From Spirochaetota bacterium (GTDB lineage Bacteria > Spirochaetota > JAAYUW01 > JAOAHJ01), in contig JAOAHJ010000009.1 of assembly GCA_026415295.1 (NCBI GenBank), positions 1 through 62,473 of the forward strand: 62,473 nucleotides of DNA, read 5' to 3'. The position numbers and the translations under genes are program-made. This document shows, in pieces, positions 38,170-46,355 of this stretch. Each line of letters begins with the position of its first letter. The first letter of the stretch is position 1. The notes under the pieces are model-generated. The model saw only the letters and a program-made list of their open reading frames with translations. It was not told where the DNA came from and ran no database searches.

Positions 38170-39837
38170 TTATAATATAGAAATAATTGCTCTAAAATCT
38201 TGATCTCTCATTTTCAAAGGTAATACCCCATAATTATAAAATGAGAAATAAAATTTTTTTTCAATTTTTTCTTTTTTTGTTTTATATTTTTTATTTATTA
38301 GATTATCTGAATTAGGCAAATTATTATAAATATTTTTATATGGACCAATTAAATTATACTTATTTATTTTTTTAATTTTTCTATAAATCAAATTAAGATA
38401 AAAATAATAATTTTTATAATAATCCTTATTTAAAATTTTTAAATAAAATATTTTGAACAATTTTAACATAAATTTATTACAAAATACATTATCTTCTCTA
38501 AAACCAAAATTATTAATTTCTTTATCTTTGCATGAATTATCTATTTTATATGTTTCAGTTCTTACATTATCATTAAATAAAATTATGTTAAAGTTTAAAC
38601 CATTTACTAAATTTGATCCAAATAAATAAAAATCATATAAGTCTGGTCTTTTTTCTTTAGATTCTATAATATTATCCTTTATTTTATTAATATAAAGATT
38701 TTCTCCATCTTTATTATATTTATTTATTATTAAATCTATATTGTCATATTCTTTATTGTAATTGAAATATTCCAATATTGGAGATATCCTAAAAGATGTA
38801 TAAGAATCATCTAAAAATATCTTGAAACCAAAAATTTTAAATATATGAATTATCAATTTATAAATTTCAATAAATTTAATATATAACTCTAAAAATTCTG
38901 GTATCTCTTTTTCATAAAAGATATAATTTTTCAAATATTGAAAAGATAAATTAGAATTTACCGACATATTTTTTAATAACCAATTATTAAAGTTATTGTT
39001 ACTATTAAAGAAATAGATCCATTTCTCAATTTCCCAATAAGGAAATCCTTCTATAAATAAAACTTTTTTTTGATTAAAAATAGTTTTAATCTTATACTCT
39101 AAGTTACTGCAATTACAAGATAAATTTAAATCTATCAAATTTTTAAAGATATCAATAAAATACTCATAAATTAAATTTTTATTATTATTTAAAACTTCAA
39201 AATTAATAGATATTGAATCCCTATTTATTTTTTCATTTTTTGAGCTTATATCTTGGATAAAAAGTTCTAGTCTTTTTAGAAAAAGTTCAAAAAAGTTAAA
39301 TTTTAATATATTTCCATTTATTACAATTTTCGATTTTTTTATAGATGAGCAATAAAAAAATAATTTATAGGTTTCTCTTTCATAAAAATATAAAATTTTA
39401 TTTAAAATTTTGTAGCCATCATAATCAATTAAAACTTTTCTATATAAAGAATACATGGGATCTTTTAATATGTTTCCATTTCTGGTTATAAAATTTCTTC
39501 TTTCTAAATTAGCTTCAAAAAAATCCTTATATATGGTTTTTATAAATAAAAAATATTTTTCTTCTTTAAATTCATTAAACAATAATTTTCTTAACTTTTT
39601 ATTAAAAAAAATAGTGTTATAGAGGTTTCTTTTTTCTGAAAATATGAAAGAAATTGGATGAGTAATCCCAAATGAGATTAATTTTTTAAGATTATATGAA
39701 AACTCTTTATCCTTTGAAATAAAAAGCAAATTATAAGCTGCTAAAAATTTAATTTTTTTATTGTAATATGAATATAAAAAAATTCCTGAAAATTTTTTAA
39801 TATTAAAATTTTGTATTCCAAAAAATTTATATTTCAT
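38170..39837 (-). CDS. Uncharacterised 555-residue protein
   Basis: No known family is recognised. The protein is strongly rich in Lys, Asn, Ile, Phe and Tyr, has no signal peptide and no clear membrane helix, and looks alpha-helical with strands in the middle. Residues 395-425 (KRPDLYDFYLFGSNLVNG) and the C-terminus YGVLPLKMRDQDFRAIISIL are the most motif-like. An internal CSNL/CSS cysteine content is low. Codon use matches its neighbours, so recent transfer is not indicated. GGA stands close to the ATG. Confidence 0.55.
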   Translation of the reverse strand: MKYKFFGIQNFNIKKFSGIFLYSYYNKKIKFLAAYNLLFISKDKEFSYNLKKLISFGITHPISFIFSEKRNLYNTIFFNKKLRKLLFNEFKEEKYFLFIKTIYKDFFEANLERRNFITRNGNILKDPMYSLYRKVLIDYDGYKILNKILYFYERETYKLFFYCSSIKKSKIVINGNILKFNFFELFLKRLELFIQDISSKNEKINRDSISINFEVLNNNKNLIYEYFIDIFKNLIDLNLSCNCSNLEYKIKTIFNQKKVLFIEGFPYWEIEKWIYFFNSNNNFNNWLLKNMSVNSNLSFQYLKNYIFYEKEIPEFLELYIKFIEIYKLIIHIFKIFGFKIFLDDSYTSFRISPILEYFNYNKEYDNIDLIINKYNKDGENLYINKIKDNIIESKEKRPDLYDFYLFGSNLVNGLNFNIILFNDNVRTETYKIDNSCKDKEINNFGFREDNVFCNKFMLKLFKIFYLKILNKDYYKNYYFYLNLIYRKIKKINKYNLIGPYKNIYNNLPNSDNLINKKYKTKKEKIEKKFYFSFYNYGVLPLKMRDQDFRAIISIL

Positions 39838-40001
39838 TTTCCAGTTTTTATTTCTCCTAATCTAATTTTTATCTTATTTAATTTAAGTTAAATCAAAAAA
39901 TTTAATTTTTCAATTTTGTGGTAAAAAATATTTTTAAAATAATGAAATAATTTTTTATTCCTGATAGTATATATAATTAAAATAATTTTTAGGAGGAAAA
40001 T

Positions 40002-40388
40002 ATGCAACCTTTTAACATGGTAATTATTGAGGGAAATTTATTATCTGAACCAAAAACAAAAAATAATTCAAATGGTAAACCATTTGTATTATTAAAAATA
40101 ATTTCTAATCACTTCTATAAAGAAGATAATAAATGGGTTAACGATCCCACTATAATAACTGTGCACTGCTATGGAAATTTAAAAGACCTAACATTAAATA
40201 GCTTGAAAAAAGGTGAGAAAATAATAGTTTATGGAAAACTTAAATTCTTCACCACACAAATCGAATCAAAAAAATTACCTTATTTTTACTTACTTGCTTC
40301 TAAAATTGAAAAGTTCGACAAGGGAACAAAAGTAATCCTTGAAGAAACTCAAAAAATCGGAATCCAACAAGAAAAGATCCCTGCTTAA
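40002..40388 (+). CDS. Single-stranded DNA-binding protein-like OB-fold protein without acidic tail
   Basis: 128 residues. The N-terminal VIIEGNLLSEPKTKNNSNGKPF and the IITVHCYGNLKDLTLNSLKKGEKIIVYGKL segment follow the SSB OB-fold. The usual acidic C-terminal peptide (DDDIPF type) that recruits partner enzymes is missing; it ends QQEKIPA. So it may be a secondary SSB or a primosomal PriB-like protein. AGGAGG precedes the ATG. Its stop codon lies inside the terminator hairpin at 40372-40401, shared with folE2. Confidence 0.75.
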   Translation: MQPFNMVIIEGNLLSEPKTKNNSNGKPFVLLKIISNHFYKEDNKWVNDPTIITVHCYGNLKDLTLNSLKKGEKIIVYGKLKFFTTQIESKKLPYFYLLASKIEKFDKGTKVILEETQKIGIQQEKIPA

Positions 40389-40401
40389 GGGATCTTTTTT
40401 T
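40372..40401. terminator. Bidirectional rho-independent terminator shared by ssb-like gene and folE2
   Basis: AAAAGATCCC (40372-40381) and GGGATCTTTT (40389-40398) form a perfect 10-bp stem with a 7-base loop TGCTTAA, followed by more T on the plus side. On the minus side the stem also ends in a T-run. The loop holds both convergent stop codons: TAA of the ssb-like gene (40386-40388) and TAA of folE2 (40385-40387 reversed). Confidence 0.92.
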
Positions 40402-41170
40402 CTTTTTCTATACAAGCATAAGCATCATGATTATGAATAGATTCTATAGATTGTACTTCAACTTTATAATAAAATATATCATGAAAGTTATCTAACTTAA
40501 TACTAATCTCCCTTACTATATCTTCAACAAACTTCGGATTTTTATATGCTTTCTCTGTAACATATTTTTCGTCATTCCTTTTCAATATTGGATAAATCTC
40601 ACAAGAAGCTGAATTTTCAACAACTTGTATAATATCTTCAATCCATATAACTTTTTTTGCTTTATAAGAAACTGTCACATTTGCTCTCTGATTATGGGCA
40701 GAAAATTCAGAAATAATTTTGGAGCAAGGACATAAAATATGGACTGGAACATTAACAACCATCTCATAATCAAATTCTTCACCATACTTAGCAATTAATT
40801 TAACCTCATAATTTAAAAGTGCTTTAATTTTACTTATAGGAGATTCCTTCTTTATAAAGTATGGAAATTCTATCTCTATATAAGAAACTTTAGCATTAAG
40901 TTTATCTTTTATTTTTGATAGTAATTTTTTTAAATGATCCACTGATATTTCATCATGTCCTTCTTCATTAAGAATTTCAATAAATCTACTCATGTGGGTA
41001 CCTTTAAAGTGAGAAGGCAGATCAACAAGAAGAGTAATATTTCCTATTGAATGTTGATATTTATTTAGTTTATCATAAACCTTTATAGGAAATTTAAAAC
41101 CTTTTACTCCAACTTTATTTATAGGAATCTTATTTTCTGCTGGGTTATTATGTATATCTGGAAGAATCAT
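40385..41170 (-). CDS. folE2: GTP cyclohydrolase FolE2 (type IB)
   Basis: 261 residues. Typical motifs are LPDIHNNPAE at the start, then KGFKFPI, VDLPSHFKGTHMSRF, FEYDYEMVVNVPVHILCPCSKIISEF-like region with the metal-binding HILCPCSK, and SAHNQRANVTVSY. FolE2 opens GTP to dihydroneopterin triphosphate, feeding folate and queuosine pathways, and can use Mn or Fe instead of Zn. The ATG at 41170 (MILPDI) is chosen because it matches the family start; an upstream ATG at 41185 adds MYFFF. No Shine-Dalgarno is seen. It is divergent from fhs, another folate-linked enzyme. Confidence 0.95.
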   Translation of the reverse strand: MILPDIHNNPAENKIPINKVGVKGFKFPIKVYDKLNKYQHSIGNITLLVDLPSHFKGTHMSRFIEILNEEGHDEISVDHLKKLLSKIKDKLNAKVSYIEIEFPYFIKKESPISKIKALLNYEVKLIAKYGEEFDYEMVVNVPVHILCPCSKIISEFSAHNQRANVTVSYKAKKVIWIEDIIQVVENSASCEIYPILKRNDEKYVTEKAYKNPKFVEDIVREISIKLDNFHDIFYYKVEVQSIESIHNHDAYACIEKEKKIP

Positions 41171-41282
41171 AAAAAAAAAATACAAAATAATTATTTATTT
41201 TCAATTCTATTTTATTTAAATTTTTTCATTATTATTCATCTTTTTAATCACTTATTTAAAATTTATTTAAATATTTTTATTA

Positions 41283-41310
41283 TTGAAAAAAAAAAATTAT
41301 CTCATAATAT
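41283..41310 (+). promoter_or_regulatory. Sigma-70-like promoter of fhs
   Basis: TTGAAA (41283-41288), 16-base spacer, TAATAT (41305-41310). It predicts a leader of about 45 bases. The spacer contains an eight-adenine run, which may help bending. Confidence 0.5.
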
Positions 41311-41363
41311 ATAGCTAATTAATAAATATTATAATTTAATTTTATTAATTTTGGAGAAATAAA

Positions 41364-43031
41364 ATGAAAGATATAGATATAAGTAGAAAAGCTAAATTAT
41401 TAAACATATTTGAAATAGCAAAAAAAGCAAATATACCTGAGGATTTTATAGAACCATACGGTAAATACAAAGCTAAAGTAAATTTAGACTTTTATAATTC
41501 TATTCTAAATAAACCTAATGGAAATTTAATTCTAGTTTCAGCTATAACCCCTACACCACTTGGAGAAGGTAAAACTACAATTTCTATTGCTATAAATGAT
41601 GCCTTAAATGCTTTAGGGAAAAAAAGTTTTCTTGCATTAAGAGAACCTTCTTTAGGTCCTGTTTTTGGAGTAAAAGGAGGTGCAACTGGGGGTGGTTATT
41701 CACAAGTTGTACCAATAGAAGATATAAATCTTCATTTTACTGGAGATTTTAATGCAATAGAAAAAGCACATAATTTAATTGCTGCTGCTGTTGATGTAGA
41801 ATTATTTTACAGAGAAATTGGGTTGGATTCTAGAACTGTTAAATTTAGGAGAGTAATAGATCTTAACGATAGAAGTTTAAGAGACATTGTTATTGGTCTA
41901 GGTGGGACAAAAAACGGATTCCCTAGAGAAACTGGTTTTGACATAACTGCCTCATCTGAAGTGATGGCTATTTTATGTCTTGCTTCTAATTATAAAAATT
42001 TAAAGGAAATGTTAGGAAACATTTTTATTGGATTTACATATGATGATAAACCAGTTTATGCAAGAGACTTGAAAGTAGATGGAGCTGCAGCTGCATTATT
42101 GAAAGATGCTCTTAAACCAAATTTAGTTCAAAGTCTTGAAAATAACCCTGTATTCATTCATGGTGGTCCTTTCGCTAATATTGCCCAAGGCACAAACTCT
42201 ATTATTGCAACAAACATGGCTATGAAATTAGGAGACTTTGCCGTAACTGAAGCTGGCTTTGGTTTCGATCTTGGTGCCGAAAAATTTTTTGACATTGTTG
42301 CAAGGAAAACATGCATAAATATTTCTTGTGTTGTTATAGTTGCAACAATTAGGGCTCTAAAATTCCATGGTGGTAAAAAACTTAAAGAAATCTATAATGA
42401 AGATTTGATAAGTTTAGAAAAAGGATTTGAAAATTTAGAGCATCATGTTAATAATATAAGATTATTTGGAAAAGAACCAATTGTTGCTATAAATAAATTT
42501 AGCAGTGACACCGATAACGAGATAAAATTATTAACAAAAATGCTTGAAGATAGAAAAATTAAATATTCATTAGTTACTGCATGGGAAAATGGTTCTAAGG
42601 GTGCAATTGATCTTGGAGAAAAGATTATTTCATCTATTAAAGAAAATGAGTCATGTCATAATAAATTTTTATACGAACTTACTGATTCTGTTGAAGAAAA
42701 AATATTTAAAGTTGCATCAAAACTTTATGGTGCAAAAGCTATAGATTTTACACCAAAAGCAAAGGAAGATTTAAAAACAATTATAAAGCTAGGCCTTGAT
42801 AAATTACCTGTTTGCATTGCAAAAACTCAAAAATCACTATCAGATAACCCAGATCTTATTGGAAGACCAAAAGATTTTCTTATTACAGTTAGAGAAATCG
42901 AAATAGCTTCAGGAGCTGGATTCATCATCCCTATTACAGGAGATATACTTAGAATGCCTGGATATAATTATAATGCAGCATATAGAAATATTACTATAGA
43001 TGATAATGGAAATATTGATGGGTTATTTTAA
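41364..43031 (+). CDS. fhs: Formate--tetrahydrofolate ligase
   Basis: 555 residues, full length. The ATP-binding loop TPTPLGEGKTT is near residue 62, followed by REPSLGPVFGVKGGATGGGYSQV, a hallmark of the family, and later IHGGPFANIAQGTNS and TEAGFGFDLGAEKFF. It makes 10-formyl-THF from formate, ATP and THF, the entry of the one-carbon pathway; folD lies at 58174. GGAGA stands before the ATG. The kinase-like gene starts two bases after its stop, so the two are coupled. Whether the cell runs acetogenic carbon flow cannot be told from this window. Confidence 0.97.
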   Translation: MKDIDISRKAKLLNIFEIAKKANIPEDFIEPYGKYKAKVNLDFYNSILNKPNGNLILVSAITPTPLGEGKTTISIAINDALNALGKKSFLALREPSLGPVFGVKGGATGGGYSQVVPIEDINLHFTGDFNAIEKAHNLIAAAVDVELFYREIGLDSRTVKFRRVIDLNDRSLRDIVIGLGGTKNGFPRETGFDITASSEVMAILCLASNYKNLKEMLGNIFIGFTYDDKPVYARDLKVDGAAAALLKDALKPNLVQSLENNPVFIHGGPFANIAQGTNSIIATNMAMKLGDFAVTEAGFGFDLGAEKFFDIVARKTCINISCVVIVATIRALKFHGGKKLKEIYNEDLISLEKGFENLEHHVNNIRLFGKEPIVAINKFSSDTDNEIKLLTKMLEDRKIKYSLVTAWENGSKGAIDLGEKIISSIKENESCHNKFLYELTDSVEEKIFKVASKLYGAKAIDFTPKAKEDLKTIIKLGLDKLPVCIAKTQKSLSDNPDLIGRPKDFLITVREIEIASGAGFIIPITGDILRMPGYNYNAAYRNITIDDNGNIDGLF

Positions 43032-43033
43032 AA

Positions 43034-44869
43034 ATGGCAAATGTAAAGAATTCTATAAAACAAATTTTAATAAAATATAATATTAAAATTTTCTTAATAA
43101 TTTTCTTACTTATTTTATCTTTTTTTATAGTTACTACTATTTACCTTTATAAAATAAATATTAAATTCTATAGTAATCTTGTTCAAAATTTAAATTTTAA
43201 CTTTAGAGAAGATTTTATTAAATTTCTTGATCTTAATCAAAAAAAAAATATATATAAAGATGTTTATATTAATTGTCCTGAAGAATTCATCATTATCCAT
43301 AAATTTATATCGCAAAACCTCGAAAATTTCGAAGAAATAAAATTACTATTAATTGAAAATACAGCTAAAAATAATATAAATTGTTACTCAATAACACTAA
43401 AAAAAAATAAAAACAGTGATTCTAATTTTATTTTCTATAATAGATTAGATCTAAATGAAAAATTTACCTATAAAATAAAAAAAAGTATATTCTATTATTA
43501 TTTTAATTACAAATTTTATTTTTTAACATTTCTAGATAAAGAAAAATATCTTATTCTTGAAATTCCATTTAAAACCTTTTTTAACCTTCAAATTATTTTT
43601 ATCTTTCTATTTATTTTATCTATTATTATTTTTCTATATCTATTTTATAGATTTACTATTAGATACTATAGAAGGTTTGTTAATAATATTCACAAAATAT
43701 ATTTATACTTAAATTCATTAACAAATAAAGAATTAAATGTTAATATAGAAAAATCTTTAATAGAAGAGTTGGATATATTAATAGAAAAAATTAAAATTTT
43801 AAGAAATGATTTAATAATAGATAATGAGTATATAAATAAATTATTAGAAATAATAAAAAATATAATTAAAGAATCTACTGATTCATTTATTTATTTTGAT
43901 AATAGTTATAAAATTATATATTTAAATGATTCTGCAAAAATGTTATTAAATATTAATAATAATGAAGTCAATAAAACTAATCAAATAAATTATCCTATTA
44001 GTTTTGAAGATTTAAAATTAGATAGTGATTCTTTTAATAAATTGATTTTAAATATTAAATCAGAAAAAAATTGCTTTGAGATCAATATTAATTCAATAAA
44101 ATTTATCTGCAATCTATTTAAGGAAAAAGAATTAAATATTCTAATGTTAAAAAATGAACAAAATATTAAAAATAACACTTTAGAATTAAATTTTTTAAGA
44201 GAATTTTTACCAAACTTTGCCCATGAATTAAGATCTCCTTTAAATACTATAATAGGTTTTTCAGAAATCATACTTGAAGGCATCGAGGGTGATATTTCTC
44301 CAAAACTTAAAGAAGATATCCAAGCAATTAATGATTCAAGTAAAACTCTACTTTTTTATATAAACCAAATTATTGAGTTTTATTCTTTAAAATATAAAGA
44401 TGAAATAAAAGAAGAGGTAATTTTTCACTCAAGTTCAATCATTAATTTAATCAAATCTTTTTTTCTAAAATTTATAAAAAATAATATTTTAAAAATTGAA
44501 TTTTATGATTTTTTTGAAGAAAACATTAAATTAGATAAATTTAAATTGATTGCAGCATTTATAAATTTATTTTCTTTTATATTAGAATACTTTTCAGAAA
44601 AAAAATATAATTTTTATATAATAAAAAGGGAAAACAAACCTATCTTTTTTATTTCAACTGAATCAGTTGAGAATAATCCAAAGCTTTATCAAGACATTTT
44701 AAACTTTACCTTACCCCAATTTGAAGAATCTATTATCAACGAAAATATTATTGAATCAAATTCTCAAGAATATTTCCATATTTACTATTCAAATAAATTG
44801 TTTTCATTAATTAATTATAAAATCTATTTTTTTAATAACTCTAAGACATTTTATATTTTAATTTTTTAA
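43034..44869 (+). CDS. Membrane histidine-kinase-like protein with degenerate ATPase domain
   Basis: 611 residues. Two membrane helices (about 17-37 and 185-205) flank a small extracytoplasmic region of about 150 residues. A PAS-like stretch (DSFIYFDNSYKIIYLNDSA) is near 290. The HisKA H-box FAHELRSPLNTIIGFSEIIL is intact (His near 397). In the C-terminal 190 residues the N-box is reduced to AAFINLFSFILEYF and no DxGxG, F-box or GxGxG motif is visible. It may accept or pass phosphate without binding ATP, in the manner of Spo0B-like phosphotransferases. The ATG lies two bases after the fhs stop, with no own Shine-Dalgarno. Confidence 0.72.
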   Translation: MANVKNSIKQILIKYNIKIFLIIFLLILSFFIVTTIYLYKINIKFYSNLVQNLNFNFREDFIKFLDLNQKKNIYKDVYINCPEEFIIIHKFISQNLENFEEIKLLLIENTAKNNINCYSITLKKNKNSDSNFIFYNRLDLNEKFTYKIKKSIFYYYFNYKFYFLTFLDKEKYLILEIPFKTFFNLQIIFIFLFILSIIIFLYLFYRFTIRYYRRFVNNIHKIYLYLNSLTNKELNVNIEKSLIEELDILIEKIKILRNDLIIDNEYINKLLEIIKNIIKESTDSFIYFDNSYKIIYLNDSAKMLLNINNNEVNKTNQINYPISFEDLKLDSDSFNKLILNIKSEKNCFEININSIKFICNLFKEKELNILMLKNEQNIKNNTLELNFLREFLPNFAHELRSPLNTIIGFSEIILEGIEGDISPKLKEDIQAINDSSKTLLFYINQIIEFYSLKYKDEIKEEVIFHSSSIINLIKSFFLKFIKNNILKIEFYDFFEENIKLDKFKLIAAFINLFSFILEYFSEKKYNFYIIKRENKPIFFISTESVENNPKLYQDILNFTLPQFEESIINENIIESNSQEYFHIYYSNKLFSLINYKIYFFNNSKTFYILIF

Positions 44870-44939
44870 TAAAAACTTTATATTGAAAAAATAAAAGATT
44901 AAGTTATCTTAATTAAAATAATATTAGGTATTTTAAAAA

Positions 44940-46238
44940 ATGATTGAATTATTAAAGATTTTATCTTTAATTATTATTTTAATAATTTTTATAAGATTAA
45001 AATTATCTGTTTACCTATCTGTTTTTATAGTTTCTTTAATTTTCATACTATTATATAAAGTAAATTTAGACATAGTAATAGCTTCATTAAAAAATATTAT
45101 TTTTTCTTATTCAAATATTAATTTAATATTAGCAGTTATTTTAATAACATTTTTTGGTGAAGTTCTATCCTCTAATGGAAATTTTAAAAACACTTTTATT
45201 CTTTTCTCATCCAAATTTAAAGAATTAAAATATACACTAGCAATAATCCCTGCATTAATAGGCCTTATACCAATGCCTGGAGGTGCACTTTTTTCTGCCC
45301 CAATGGTAGAAGAGGGAGGAAAAATAATAAACCTAAACCAAGAAGAAAAACATCATATTAATTATGTGTTTAGACATATTTGGGAATTCTTTTGGCCAAC
45401 TTATCCAGCTATTCTATTGATTAATAACTTTTTTAAAATTTCAATTAAAAATATTATATATAACCAAGTTTTATACTCTATTATCTATGTAATAATAGCA
45501 TTAATAATTTTTATATTTCCTATTAAAAATAAAAGAACAATTAAAGAAATCGAAAAAAAGAGTTTATATAAGAATACTAATATAAGATTCAATAATTTTT
45601 TTATCAATTCTATTAATTATTTTAAAAATTCTTTTTTATTTCTATTCTTTATAAACTTTTGGCCAATTATAGTTCTTTTAATCATTTTAATAGCTTTTGA
45701 AACAAACATAAATTTTATAGTTTCTATTATTTTAATCATATTTTTTATAGTAAACAAAATCAAACCAAATGTTATTCTAAGCAATTTTAAAAAATCTTTT
45801 TCTTTATCAACAATTTTAACAATTATATCAATAATTTTTTTTAAGGAACTTATCACTATATCAGATGTTTTAAAAATATTACCTAAAATATTGACAAGTT
45901 TATCAGTTAATCCTTTTATAATTGTCGCACTTCCTCCTTTTTTAATTGGATTTTTAACTGGTTTAACTGTTGCTTCTGTTGGAGTAACATTTCCAATACT
46001 TAAAACTTTTTATTTTTCAGGAAGCAATTTAATTTATTCACTAATTATGATTTCTGTAATATCTGGTTTCTGGGGGGTTATGCTTTCACCTGTTCATCTT
46101 TGTTTATCATTAACAAGAGAATACTTTAAAACTTCATACAAAAATGTGTATATAAAATTACTCTTATTTTTTATTTTAAATTTTTCAATTTCTATTTTAC
46201 TTTATTTTGCTGGTTACCCACCAATAATTAAATTTTAA
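44940..46238 (+). CDS. DUF401-family integral membrane protein
   Basis: 432 residues with about ten to twelve membrane helices. The conserved loop IPALIGLIPMPGGALFSAPMVEEG near residue 110 is the DUF401 hallmark, and the second half has a similar PPFLIGFLTGLTVASVGVTFP segment, giving the two-fold symmetry seen in ion-transporter-superfamily carriers. It is probably a transporter for an unknown organic anion. It lies between the kinase-like gene and thrS; the Shine-Dalgarno is weak (AGGT 12 bases upstream). Confidence 0.88.
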   Translation: MIELLKILSLIIILIIFIRLKLSVYLSVFIVSLIFILLYKVNLDIVIASLKNIIFSYSNINLILAVILITFFGEVLSSNGNFKNTFILFSSKFKELKYTLAIIPALIGLIPMPGGALFSAPMVEEGGKIINLNQEEKHHINYVFRHIWEFFWPTYPAILLINNFFKISIKNIIYNQVLYSIIYVIIALIIFIFPIKNKRTIKEIEKKSLYKNTNIRFNNFFINSINYFKNSFLFLFFINFWPIIVLLIILIAFETNINFIVSIILIIFFIVNKIKPNVILSNFKKSFSLSTILTIISIIFFKELITISDVLKILPKILTSLSVNPFIIVALPPFLIGFLTGLTVASVGVTFPILKTFYFSGSNLIYSLIMISVISGFWGVMLSPVHLCLSLTREYFKTSYKNVYIKLLLFFILNFSISILLYFAGYPPIIKF

Positions 46239-46355
46239 TTTTATATTTATTTTTTGTTTTTAAATGCAGATTTATTATTATAAAAATAAATGCTTGAATT
46301 AAAATAAATTTTATTTAATTTTATTAAACCAAATAATTTATAAATTGGAGATAGT

